Below are positions 1-10,286 of a stretch of 64,000 nt of DNA, piece by piece (the first letter of the stretch is position 1; every line of letters starts with the position of its first letter). The position numbers and the translations under genes were made by a program. This stretch comes from Ceratopteris richardii (Eukaryota; Streptophyta; Polypodiopsida; Polypodiales; Pteridaceae): NCBI GenBank assembly GCA_020310875.1, contig CM035423.1, positions 143,820,129 through 143,884,128 on the forward strand, given 5' to 3'. Under the pieces are notes generated by a model. The model was not told where the DNA came from. It was given only the letters and a program-made list of their open reading frames with translations, and did not search any database.

Positions 1-147
1 ATGCACTCTGTGAACTATCGAAATAGAGTGCATTGGGGGGGAGATTGCACCCAATATTGTTCTATCTGGTCTCCTGGCATGTCTATTTTTCAGCGTGTTT
101 TCAGCATATGTAGCCTCTTTGTGCACGTGAACAAGATCCTGATAATA
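1..147 (+). repeat. Ty3/gypsy LTR fragment (R-U5 end)
   Basis: This is the 3' part of the same LTR family that occurs at 41568-42345, 60710-61245 and 63058-63403. It opens with the inverted repeat ATGCACTCT (1-9) / AGAGTGCAT (25-33), then a run of seven G (35-41) and the block GATTGCACCCAATA. It ends near GATCCTGATAA, which corresponds to the LTR end CTGATAACA elsewhere. The rest of the LTR lies outside the window. A type R repeat follows directly. Confidence 0.75.
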
Positions 148-148
148 G

Positions 149-781
149 TGTATATATGTATGTAATCTCTTGAAGAATTGCATAGTTGGAAAGGTAAATC
201 TCTCTCTTTTGTTCTTGTGCTCTTTGTAGATGAGTGCATAAATTAAAATATCATGTAGAAAAATACACATGCCCGACCTCATAAGGTAGAGGCACCCATA
301 TATTTGGATACGCTCAAAGAGTGAACATGTGCATTTAGTGAAACTTGAACTCAAGTACTCTGCTCCACGACATTCACAGCTTTCATTCGTTGTACTCTGA
401 AAAGAAAAGATTCATTTGTGAAAAAGTAATGATCTTTGATAGGTATGATCAACTTGTAAGGCCCACTTCACATGCCATGGTGGTACAAATATTCTTGTGC
501 ACATGATGGTACAAAATACTCATATTGTTTCCTTTCCATCTATTCGGTTGCCAGGTAGATTAAATGTAACTCAAAAAAAAATTGCATATTTGTTTGCTTT
601 TCAGCTTCTTTTTCTCACTTCAATCAATTCATATACATCAAAATTGCCTTCTTTCACTTTATGTGCGAGTAGATAAAGAGTGGAAGTTGGAACTCTCTTC
701 TCTTATTGTATTCCCAGTGAAGCATACGTGAGTTAACTCATCAAAAGGCAGCCTGTCGAATGAGTACGCGAAGATTCGATC
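149..781 (+). repeat. Unclassified dispersed repeat, family R, copy 1
   Basis: The sequence from TGTATATATGTATG to about GATTCGATC recurs at 58656-59276, 62017-62728 and 63404-64000. No long ORF, terminal inverted repeat or PBS is visible. On the minus strand a GAGTTCAAGTTTC box resembles a Pol III box B, so a tRNA-derived origin is possible but weakly supported. This copy is shortened near its 3' end, between AAGGCAGCCT and GAATGAG, compared with copies 2 and 3. Confidence 0.6.
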
Positions 782-1852
782 ACGTGAACGTCTGTGAACG
801 TCTTGCGATCTATTAAAAATTTAAGCCCTGGAGGCTGGAGACGAAAGACCATCGTTGCTGGAGGACGCCTGTGATGAGGTTGGCGTCTTAAAAATGCCTC
901 TGTTTTCGCTTTACAGACGTGACTTGTACCTTTACAGACGTCTGTTTTCTCTTAAAATGAAGCAATAACGGAATAGTTACACATGCTGTTGTTCTCCAGT
1001 TGACACAGCTGAATATTTGCCGTGTGTGAAGTTGTTACCATGTCGACGTGCGCAAGCTTGAGGCAAGCGCGCAGATGGGCTTATCTATTCTATTGGTCTC
1101 AAGCTTGAGACGTTACAAATAGTTAAGCACATCTAGAGCACAAGTCGATGAGTGCGCAGCAACGGTGCTGTTCAGTAGAAAGGTCTCTCTCTCTTTCTCT
1201 CTCTCTCTCTCTGCGTGAAAGGTTCGTTAAATCTCCTATTGGGATTTGCTATGGGTGATGACCAAAAACTCATGCAAGTGACATGAAAACCCACGAAGTC
1301 GACGTAGTTGTGATGTCTTTGTCTCGAGGTTGAGGAGTGACGTTCTGTCGAAGGTTTAGGAAACACAATGCTATGCTTTGAGGACTTGTGGTGGAGACGA
1401 GTATCGCGTTACTAACGTTTTTGTTATCGGAGGTTTGCGTTTTTTGTTTGCCACCGTTTTGCTTCTGATCGATTTGTCAATCTCCAGATTTTTGCTTTTT
1501 GCTTTTCGTCTATTCACCATCTGCTAAGCTAATCAATCTGCGACCTTTTGCATTTGTTCAATTCGCGAGCTCTTGTCATGACAACTATTCTATACATCAT
1601 CACATGGAAATGTTCACATTCTCCTTCAACGTTATAAAGAATTCCAGTCTTTCGTACCTTTTGAAAGCTTTATGCGACTGCAAGATTTTGGAGGCATCTC
1701 TTGTACTAGTTTTTTTTCGTCCTGCTTTTTCATTTTCCATTCTTTGCTTGCCTTCTCTTCCTTGCGTTTCCTTGTTCTTCTGTTTCCCTTAGTTATACTT
1801 GTGCTCGCATTGTTGTCCTATTCTCTTTTTTAGTTTCACGGTGTGTATGTTT
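782..1852. other. Unassigned non-repeat segment
   Basis: No transposon protein, LTR or repeat shared with the rest of the window was recognised. The first 350 bases are more GC-rich than most of the window and repeat the motif ACGTCTG several times (near 786, 797, 916, 936). A CT-rich run lies at 1183-1212. The T-rich stretch 1420-1800 could pass for a plant 5' UTR or intron, but there is no long ORF. It could be a fragment of host promoter sequence or simply old intergenic DNA. Confidence 0.3.
1183..1212. repeat. (CT)n microsatellite
   Basis: Short, nearly uninterrupted CT dinucleotide run. Confidence 0.85.
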
Positions 1853-2371
1853 TGTAATGAACTAGATTAGTAGGATCACCATGTGCTATAGAGATGGCTC
1901 TCCTCTTAACCTTATGGTTTTATATATAGCTTTTTGAATCAACTAGGATCACTAGAGTAATTGAAGTTCACATGTACATGTGCAATCTTCACCATTGTTT
2001 TAGCATCTTCCACTAAAGTCCACTAGTCATAAGCGTACTCATCACTCTAGTTAAGTCTCTCTCAAGTTAACTTCTGCTAACTTGACTTAAGAGACTTTAG
2101 AGATCTTTGGGCAAAAACTTTCTCCCCATGCTCCCCATGAGGATTGAACCCAAGACCTTCTCCTTCCCAACCTTGAGACTTAACCACTAAGCTAAGTGGA
2201 TTACTTGTTTTAGAGAGCATATGAACCTATATTTAATCTAGTCTCTAGGATCCTTGGCCATACATATAAGTGACCAAAAAATTTCTAAATGGATCCAACA
2301 TTGAAGTGATCATACATCTCAAATATATTTGAATCCATCCATCATTGAAATCATAGGCTATAATTATAACA
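1853..2371 (-). repeat. 3' LTR of the TRIM-like element
   Basis: Aligned by eye with 2676-3152 and with the reverse strand of 50332-50858. Shared blocks are the GAGACTAGA region, a tRNA-like core and a CTAGTTCATTACA-like end. The tRNA-like core is a box-A-like TAGCTTAGTGG (reverse strand, 2184-2194) and a box-B-like GGGTTCAATCC (2141-2151). Confidence 0.6.
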
Positions 2372-2662
2372 TTCTTCTCCCGTTGCGAAAAATTTTCATC
2401 CTCAAAAATAAGCTATATATAATAAACTATAGGCATATTCCTAATTCTCATGTTCGAACCTAGAAGAACATGTTCTCATTCCTATGGGGGGATTCACCTC
2501 GTATTTCAAATGAATAAAGCAAAATCTACTATCTATCCCTGCCCAAATGATTCAAAACACCATCGACCTTTATTGGATAAGCTAAGCATGGTGCAAACTA
2601 AGGAATAAATAATAAGGGTGGATCAAAAAACATCCCATACCAATTCAATATTTTCACAATGT

Positions 2663-2674
2663 GCTATGATACCA
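2663..2674 (-). other. Primer-binding site, initiator Met-tRNA type
   Basis: The reverse strand reads TGGTATCATAGC, one mismatch from the canonical plant LTR-element PBS. It lies one base downstream of the 5' LTR end. Confidence 0.7.
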
Positions 2675-2675
2675 A

Positions 2676-3152
2676 TATAATGAACTATATTATTAGGACC
2701 ACCACTTGCTAGAGAGATGACTCTCTTTCCCATCTCATGCCTTTACATAAAGCTTCTTGAATCCGCAAGGATGACTAGATTAACTAAAAGCCACATATGC
2801 ATGCCTTATCTTCACCATAGCTTTCACACCTTTCACTAGAGTCCTCTCATTATAGGTGTACTTGCCACTTGAGTTAAGACTCTCTTGACTCAAGTTAACT
2901 CAGGCTAACTTGTGTTAGAAGACTCTAGAGGTCTTTAGGCAAAACTCTCCCTATGCTCCTAGTGGGGGTTAAACCCAAGACCCCCTTCTTTCCAATCTTT
3001 AGACTTAACCAGTAAGATGAGTGGATTATTTGAACCTATTATTAAGTCTAGTCTCAAGATCTTTAGAAATATATATGAGTAGCCAAACAGTGTCTGATTT
3101 GAGGTTTGTCCAACTAATTTGATAGTAAGATCATAGACTTTACTTTATATCA
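2676..3152 (-). repeat. 5' LTR of the TRIM-like element
   Basis: It starts (minus strand) TGATATAAAGTAAAG and ends TTCATTATA before the PBS. It contains the same tRNA-like core as its partner: box B reverse complement at 2965-2977 and box A at 3009-3020. Confidence 0.6.
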
Positions 3153-3236
3153 AGCTCCTTGTTGTGTAATGATTCATGGACTTTTTGTTCTCTCTCTCTC
3201 TATGTAGTCTTGCAAAAATTCTTAGTCCCATCTCTG

Positions 3237-3640
3237 ATAAAGTTTGTCTAACCAAGAGTTAGCCAAATTTGTCCAAGTGAGAATTCGTCTCACAAGTATA
3301 TGAATTCATCTAAGGGTATCAATTCGCCTTTGAAATTTGTCTAAAGGAGCACCCAAAAATTCATCGAAAGGAATAATCAAGAAATTTTCCCTCAAATGGG
3401 CATGGCATCTTCCCTATTTGTCTCCCCTAATTGCTCCAATCTTGCCTGTCCAAAATTCATCTAGGATAGCAAGTTCATCCAAGTATCATCTCTCCCAAAA
3501 GCTCCTGCACATTCATACCACCTTAAAATTCATTTAGATATGTCTCAAATTCATCTAGAATTCATCCCACGATATTCCCAAGTAATACTCACCAAAACTC
3601 CTAGAATTCGTCCTGTAACTCCAAAATTCTAGGATTCGCC
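3237..3640. repeat. Degenerate AATTCATC-motif tract
   Basis: About nine irregularly spaced copies of an AATTC(A/G)TC or AATTCGCC motif (reverse: GATGAATT) occur every 20-50 bases. There is no clear unit length. It may be a decayed minisatellite or a low-complexity coding remnant. Nothing else was recognised in it. Confidence 0.4.
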
Positions 3641-3644
3641 CTCT

Positions 3645-3890
3645 AAAGGCCTTGGTTTTGAGCATATCTTTTAGCCACAAGTATATCTTTGTATCTATTC
3701 ATGGTTCCATCATAGTCCTTCAATTTGTATATCCATTTAGATCTAATGATCCTCATCGTGAAAGTCTTGGACACCAATTCTTAAGTATGATTCTCCTTGA
3801 AGGCTTCAATTTCTTCTTCCATAGTATTCATCCTTTCCGGTTTCTTCTTTGCCTCCTCATAAGATGAGGGCTCTTTAGAATTAGATTTTT
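3645..3890 (-). pseudogene. Ty1/copia reverse transcriptase N-terminus, fragment
   Basis: The minus-strand translation gives the start of a plant copia RT: EPSSYEEAKKKPERMN, then MEEEIEAFKENHT, a stop where W is usual, ELVSKTF, RSKWIYKLK, DGTMNRYK and LVAKRYAQNQG. In the family this is the segment before the RT fingers, where linker residues EEA...W..AM lead to the K(W/F)VYKIK and RYKARLVAKG motifs. It belongs to a different copia family from the copies at 4400-13240. Both ends are lost and it carries an internal stop, so it is a dead fragment. Confidence 0.8.
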
Positions 3891-3975
3891 GTGCTAAATA
3901 GATAGAATGTTTAGTCACTAGAGATGTATCATAGCCATACATCTCTCGATTCTTCTTCTTCTTCTTCTCCCTAGT

Positions 3976-4044
3976 AGATGTGCTTCAAGCTTCTTCTCCT
4001 TCCTTGTGCTGTTCGCATGCTTCTGCAGATGTCTATCTCCAATA
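3976..4044 (+). repeat. Partial copia 5' LTR (U5 end)
   Basis: The sequence GTGCTTCAAGCTTCTTCTCC through ATCTCCAATA matches the last 70 bases of the copia LTRs at 13010-13240 and 10052-10281. Upstream LTR sequence is absent. Confidence 0.75.
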
Positions 4045-4046
4045 AT

Positions 4047-4058
4047 TGGTATCAGAAC
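4047..4058 (+). other. Primer-binding site of copia copy E1
   Basis: TGGTATCAGAAC, one mismatch from the initiator Met-tRNA complement. It lies immediately after the LTR end. Confidence 0.75.
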
Positions 4059-4399
4059 AAGTGGTTGCTTCATCTAAGGAACCATCGACACTCCTCCGAT
4101 TGCAGTCTCAGAATCGCATGAATTTTGGTGAGCATATTCAGCATGTTTTTGAGATCAAAACTGCTTTGTTGTGTGGTGCCAAAATCGGGATCTCAGCTCG
4201 TTTCGGCCTCCGAATGCACTATCGCAGCACTTGTGCAGGCTATTTCATCTTTTTGTGCCAAAGATATATAACAGTTTCTATTTTCCAATATAAGAGTCTC
4301 GAAGTCTGCTACAGGTCTAGCGGAATTCGTATGGGCAATTCCATTCAACTTTTTGAGATACAGTCAATTTTTTGCATCAAGGTATTTTAGTCATTGACC

Positions 4400-6700
4400 A
4401 TGGCTGAAAGTAGTGATGTATTCTGTATGTTGACTATTGACGATAAGTTGGATGGTACAAACTACCCGTTGTGGGCTTATATGATGCAACATGTATTCGA
4501 AAAGGACTGTGGAACATTATGCAGGGTGTTGAGAAACGTCCTATCATACCTGCAACTGATACAATTGCAGGTACTAAAGCTGATGCAGAAGGTGTCGAAG
4601 ATGATGATATTCTACATAATCCTATTCGTGCTACGATTTTTGTTGCAGCTACTGCAGAGTAGATTTGCCGGGATGGCAGAGATGCCGAGACAGATGCATT
4701 GATAGCTTTGTCTGTCAAACGTGCCATTATCCCTCACATTCGCTCTTGCAAAACAGCTAAGGATGCTTGAGATACACTTACCACATTGTACCAAGCTATG
4801 AATGAGGGTCGTGTTGCTTACCTCCGAAAACAGTTAGAGAGTGAGCACATGATGAAGGTGATTCTATGGACAATTTTCCAACAAAGATCAAAGACTTGAA
4901 GGAACAATTGATTTCTCTTGATGAGGTTATACCAGATAGCTCACTTGTGCAGACCATTTTTAATGGTCTTCCTGACTCATATCAGAGTTTTGCTTCTACT
5001 CTTTGGTTGATGATGAAAGGCAATCCAAATGCCTTGTCTTTGGAGGGGTTAGTCTCTGTTTTGTTGTAGGAGGATCAATGAAGGCAGAAACAGGTCCATT
5101 ATGCATATTGCAGATCAAGCTTTCTTGGCTACTCAGAAGGGCAAAGGAAAATGGAGCTCTTCAACCAGTAAGCAGAAATCTGCAAATGCTGCACATTCGA
5201 ACAAGGAAGATAAAGATGAGAAGAAATCAGAAAAGCTGAAATTGTTTTGCAAGTACTATAAAGGGAATGACCATATCATAAAGAACCGTCCAAAACTGGC
5301 TGCTAAAGAGGCAAACAAGAAAGAGGCTGGAATGGTTGTTGCAAAGGCCTCTACACCAAAAACAGAGTCTGCTAATCTTGTGCAGGAAGAAGAATAGGCG
5401 TTTACTACTGTTTGCAGTTTTGACCCATCTTCTCATGAGCAATGTATGTCTGTAGTAGACTTAGATGTTTGGTACTTTGATAGTGGGGCGACCAAACATA
5501 TTACCTCGTAGAGCACTTTCTTCTCTTCACTCGAGCCTATCCCTATAGCGAATACTCTTACATGCACCAACAACTCCTCTTATCCTGTTATGGGAGTTGG
5601 TAACATCATTTTGACTACTGCTGATGGTAATTCTTTCACTTTGTTAGATGTTTTGTTTGTGCCAGGGATCAATAAAAATCTGTTATCAGTTTGTGCATTA
5701 GCCAAGATTGGCTTGGTTGTGAAATTTGTTGATGCCAAGTGTACAGTACATGACCTATCAAATGGAAACATGATTATTGATTTTGGCATTTTATTTCGTG
5801 GGTTGTATAAGCTCAAGGACTATGAAAGATCTATAGATGATTTGGCATGTGCAGTACATGATTCTCAGGCTATGTCAGATGCAAAGCTTTGGCATGCACA
5901 CTTTGGTCATCTGAATTTTGCTAGTTTGCTACTCCTACATAAATCTAAAATCGTCTCCTCTTTGCCCAAACTTGAGGCACCCAGAAAACATGTTTGTCAA
6001 GGCTGTATTTTGGGCAAAATGCAGCGTTCTTCCTTTCCAAAAGATGGTTCAGTTTGGGCTGCTCAGAAATTGCAGCTTGTACATAGTGATGTTTGTGGTC
6101 CTATGCAGACACATTCTTTTGGAAATTATCTTTACTTCGTGACTTTCATCAATGATTTTTCTAGGCATGCATGGGTATATCCATTGAAGGCAGAGTCCAA
6201 AGTGTTCATGTGCTTCAAACAATTTTTGGTTTTGGCTGAAAATCTATCAGCATGTAAAATGGGCACCCTCTCTTGTGATTGAGGGGGGGAATATATGTCT
6301 TCTGATTTTAATGCATTTATGGTTGACCGTGGGATAAAACACTAGTGTATAGTGTCGTATACACCTCCACAGAATGGAGTTGTTGAACAAAACAATAGGT
6401 CACTCATGGAGATGGCGAGCTGTATGGTCAAAAGTGAGGCTTTACCACATAGTTTCTGGCTTAAGGTTGTCATGTGTGCAGCATATGTACTTGACAGGTG
6501 TCCCACTAAAGCACTGTAGTCGTTCACTCCATATGAGGCTTCACATGATCGCAAGCCATTTATTGCTCATCTGCGTGTTTTTGGTCGTTTGGCATATGCA
6601 TTACTGTCTGAACATCATCGCAAAAAATTGGATGATAAAGTAGTAAAATGTATTTTTGTTGGGTACAGTTCATAAAGTAAAGGTTCTCATCTGTATCATC
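4400..6700 (+). pseudogene. Ty1/copia gag-pol remnant E1 (gag, protease, integrase)
   Basis: The polyprotein starts at ATG 4400 (MAESSDVF, LDGTNYPLWAYMM, the usual copia Gag start). After a frameshift near 4500 it continues as KGLWNIMQGVEKRP. The Gag knuckle at about 5240-5300 has lost two of four ligands (CKYYKGNDHIIKNR). Protease-like WYFDSGATKHIT lies near 5470. The integrase zinc region is LWHAHFGHL...CQGCILGK, followed by core motifs HSDVCGPM, D*GGEY and GVVEQNNRSL. Stops at about 5396, 5508, 6281, 6344, 6521 and 6675 and several frameshifts kill it. It ends abruptly near 6700 after the IFVGYSS region, before RT, where an inverted relative begins. It is closely related to E2 and E3. Confidence 0.85.
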
Positions 6701-9696
6701 GGTCATACGGCATGTAGGTGCAAAGGTCTCATCAAAATCAATGCCTCTTACCTGCGCATAACCCTTTGCAACAAGCCTAGCCTTATACCTGTCAACTGTA
6801 CCATCAGGTTTACGCTTCAGCTTGCATACCCACTTAGTGCCAATGGCCTTCTTGCCAGGAGGTAAGTCACATAAAGACTATGTACCATTCTTCATTATAG
6901 CATCATATTCAGATTGCATGGAAGCCATCCAATTTTCTGAATTCTGTGCTCCATCAAAAGAAATAGGCTCATTCTCATCACAGAGACTAGACGCAGCCAT
7001 AGCATAGCAATCTGATGCAAAGGAGGCACTATGAGAGCCTGAACGAGTACGATATGACAAAGGTGCATCTAATTTGCTATCACGCAAAGTCTTCACCAGC
7101 CATTTTGGCATAGTTTTTGCCTGCTCAATATCAGCTCTCTCATCAACAAGTGCATCATGTAAATCTGCATCAGAAATAGAATGATCTGCATCATCATATG
7201 AAAGCTGCAAAGGCTGAGAAGTTGCCTCATTAGGACCAACACTAGACTGTCCGCCTGTAAAAAGAGGCATCAACGTATCATACATGTCTTTGGAGATAAC
7301 AGATGTCTCCTTAGTACATGAAAGCAATGGCTGAATAGCATCTTCCACAAAGACAACATCACGGCTAACCAGAATGCATTTAGTCTGTGATGATATAGAC
7401 GATAGCCTTTACTTTCAAAACTGTACCTAACAAAAATACATTTTACTGCCTTATCATCCAATTTTGTGCGATGATGTTTAGGCACTAATGCATATGCCAG
7501 ACAACCAAAAACACGCAGATGAGCAACAGATGGCTTGCGGTCATGCCAAGCCTCATATGAAGTGATAGACTGCAGTGCTTTAGTGGGACACTTGTTCAGT
7601 ACATATGCTGCACACATGACAGCCTCAAGCCAGAAACTATGTGGTAAAGCTTGACTCTGGACCATGCACCTCGCCATCTCCATGAGTGACCTGTTCTTTC
7701 GTTCAACAACTCCATTCTGTTGAGGTGTATACGGCACTGTACATTGGTGTTTTATCCCACGTTCAGCCAAAAATGCATTAAAATCAGAAGACATATAGTC
7801 CCCCCCTCGATCAAAACAGAGGGTGCCCATTTTACATGCTGACAATTTTTCAGCCAAAACCAAAAACTGTTTAAAGCACATGAACACTTCGGACTTTGCT
7901 TTGAGTGGATATACCCATGCATGCCTGGAAAAATCATCAATGAAAGTCGCGAAGTAAAGGCAATTCCCAAAAGAGGGTGTCTGCATAGGACCACAAACAT
8001 CACTATGTAAAAGCTGCAATTTTTGCGTAGCCCGAACTGAACCATCGTTTGGAAAGGAGGAGCACTATATTTTTCCCAAAATACAGCATTCACATACATG
8101 TTTTCCAGGTGCCTCAAGCTTGGGCAAAGAGGACACCATATCAGATTTCTGCAGGTGTAGCAAACTAGCAAAATCTAGATGACCAAAGCGTGCATGCCAA
8201 AGCTTTGCATCTAACATACCCTCAGAATCATGAACTGCACATGTCGAATCATTCACAGATCTTTCATAGTCTATGAGCTTATACAGCCCATGACATATAA
8301 TGCTAGAAGCAATAATCACATCGCCATTTGCTAGATCTTTAACTGTACACCTGTCATCAACGAATTTCACAACCAAGCCAATCTTGGCTAATGCAGAAAT
8401 TGATAACAGATTCTTCTTGATCCCTGGCACAAATAAGGCATCTGACAAGGTGAAAGAACTACCATCAGTAGTAGTCAGAATGATCTTACCAACTCCCACA
8501 TCAGGATAAGAGAAGTTGTTGGCGCATGTGACAGTATTCCCTGTAGGGGCAGGCTCGAGTGAAGAGAAGAAACTACGCTGCGAGGTAATATGTTTGGTCG
8601 CCCCACTCTCAAAGTACCAAACATCTGAGTCCACTGCAGACACGCACTACTCATGAGAAGATGGGTCAAAATTGCAAATAGTAGTAAACGCCCATTCTGC
8701 TTCCTGCACAAGATTAGCAGACTCTGTTTTTGGTGTAGAGGCTTCTGCAACAACCATTCTAGCCTCCTTTTTCTTTGCCTCTTTTGCAGCCAGTTTTGGA
8801 CAGTTCTTTATGATATGATCATTCCCTGTACAGTACTTGCAAAACAATTTCTGCTTTTCTGATTTCTTCTCATCTTTATCCTGGTTCTTCGAGTGTGCAG
8901 CATTTGCAGATTTTTGCTTACTAATAGAAGAGCTCCATTTTCCTTTGCTCTTGTGACTAGCCAGGAAAGCTTAATCTGCAACATGCATAATGGACCTATT
9001 CTGCCTGGACTCATCTTCCTGCAATAGAATAGAGACTAACTCCTCAAATGATAAGGCATTCGGATTGCCTTTCATCATCAACCAAAGAGTAGAAGCAAAA
9101 GTCTGATATGAATCCGGAAGACCATTCAGAACGGTCTGCACAAGTGAGCTATCTGGTATAACCTCATCAGCAGAAATCAACTGTTCCTTCAAATCTTTGA
9201 TCTTTGTTAGGAAATTGTCCATAGAATCACCTTCATTCATGTGCTTACTCTCCAACTGTTTTTGGAGCTAAGCAACACGAGCCTCATTCCTAGGTTGGTA
9301 CAATGTGGTAAGTGTATCCCAAGCATCCCTAGCTGTTTTGCAAGAGCGAATATGAGGAATAATGGCATGTTTGATAGACAAAGCTATCAATGTCTGTGCC
9401 TGGACATCTCTGCCATCCTAACAAATTTGCTCTGCAATAGGCGCAACAGAAACAGCAGCACGAACAGGAATCTGCGGAATATCATCTTCGACACCATCTT
9501 CATCAACTCCAGCACCTGTATTTGCAGTATCTATCGTTGTAGGTGTAACAGGACGTCTTTCAACACCCTGCATGATGTTCCATAATCCTTTTGCAACCAA
9601 AACATGTCGCATCATATAAGCCCATAATGGGTAGTTGGTACCATCCAACTTATCCTCAACAGCCAACATACGGAATACATCACTACTTTCAGCCAT
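6701..9696 (-). pseudogene. Ty1/copia gag-pol remnant E2 (best preserved 5' half)
   Basis: The start is ATG at 9696 (MAESSDVFRMLAVEDKLDGT). The Gag includes DALSFEELVSILLQ-type text and an intact zinc knuckle, CKYCTGNDHIIKNC (C-X2-C-X4-H-X4-C), near 8805-8850. The protease WYFESGATKHITS lies near 8610. The integrase has LWHARFGHL, a CECCILGK zinc site, HSDVCGPM, FIDDFSRHAW, FDRGGDY and GVVERKNRSLMEMAR, so the usual Asp and Glu catalytic positions are still readable. A linker with acidic SYDDADHSISDADLHDALVD leads into RT text IGTKWVCKLKRKPDGTVDRY and ARLVAKGYAQ. Stops near 9415, 9268, 8970 and 6880 and a frameshift near 8065 make it non-functional, but fewer lesions than E1 suggest a younger copy. 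Confidence 0.88.
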
Positions 9697-10037
9697 GGCC
9701 GCTGACTAAACTACCTTGATGCAAAAAATTGACTGTATCTCAAAAAGTTGAACAGAACTGCCTAGACGAGTTCTACTAGACCTCTAGCAGACTTCGAGAT
9801 GCTTAGACTGGCGAACACAAACTGGTATATACCTTTGGCACAAAAAAATGAAATAGCCTACAGATGCACTGCGATAGTGCGTTCGGAGGCCAAAATGAGC
9901 TCAGATCGCGATTTCGGCACCACAGAACGAAGCTCTTTTGATCTCGGAAACACGTTGAGTATGCTCACCAAAATTTGTGCGATTCTGAGACTGCAAACGG
10001 AGGAGTGTCGACGGTGCCCTAGATGAAGGGACGACCT

Positions 10038-10049
10038 GCTCTAATACCA
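10038..10049 (-). other. Primer-binding site of copia copy E2
   Basis: The reverse strand reads TGGTATTAGAGC, one mismatch from the initiator Met-tRNA complement. It lies two bases from the LTR end CTCCAACA. Confidence 0.8.
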
Positions 10050-10051
10050 AT

Positions 10052-10281
10052 TGTTGGAGATAGATGTCTACGGAAGCACGCAAACAACACAAGGAAGAAG
10101 AAGAAGCTTGGAGCACAAACACACAATACTGAATGTATTACCAAAGAATGTACAAAGATAAGTAGCCCATTAGGGCAATAGATGTATATACAAGCCGGGG
10201 GAAAAAACCTCCTAAAGAGGGAAAAAAGTGCCCCGGCGTACCTAGTGTGTTCACACACATCACTACCTAAATATATCAACA
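10052..10281 (-). repeat. Copia LTR (5' LTR of E2)
   Basis: 230 bases that begin TGTTGATATATTTAGG and end ATCTCCAACA on the minus strand, giving the usual TG...CA ends. It contains GTATATACA, a TATA-like box, and the CTCCAAGCTTCTTCTTC tract near its end. It matches the LTRs at 13010-13240, 43985-44214, 54455-54674 and 58371-58480. Confidence 0.85.
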
Positions 10282-10286
10282 TGTTG

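Larger units (their letters stand above)
1853..3152 (-). mobile_element. TRIM-like LTR element with tRNA-like motifs in its LTRs
   Basis: Two related direct repeats (2676-3152 and 1853-2371) flank about 300 bases that lack a coding ORF. Read on the minus strand, the order is 5' LTR, PBS one base later (2663-2674, TGGTATCATAGC, one mismatch to the usual TGGTATCAGAGC complementary to initiator Met-tRNA), short internal region, purine-rich ACGGGAGAAGAA, then 3' LTR starting TGTTATAATT. The total of 1.3 kb with no genes fits terminal-repeat retrotransposons in miniature, which rely on enzymes in trans. The two LTRs have diverged clearly and no target duplication is visible, so the insertion is old. 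A third LTR of this family is at 50332-50858. Confidence 0.65.
6701..10281 (-). mobile_element. Ty1/copia copy E2, 5' LTR to RT start, truncated
   Basis: Minus-strand order is LTR 10052-10281, PBS 10038-10049, leader, gag from 9696, protease, integrase, then the RT N-terminus, cut at about 6701 in the motif TFAPTCRMT. The remaining RT, RNase H and 3' LTR are missing. E1 (4400-6700, plus) and E2 meet tail to tail, so their shared gag-integrase part forms an inverted repeat with arms of more than 2 kb. Confidence 0.85.

Noticed and set aside
1499..1792. 97-codon ORF in the unassigned region
   Set aside because: Phe/Ser/Leu-rich translation of T-rich sequence, no start context or domain; not supported as a gene.
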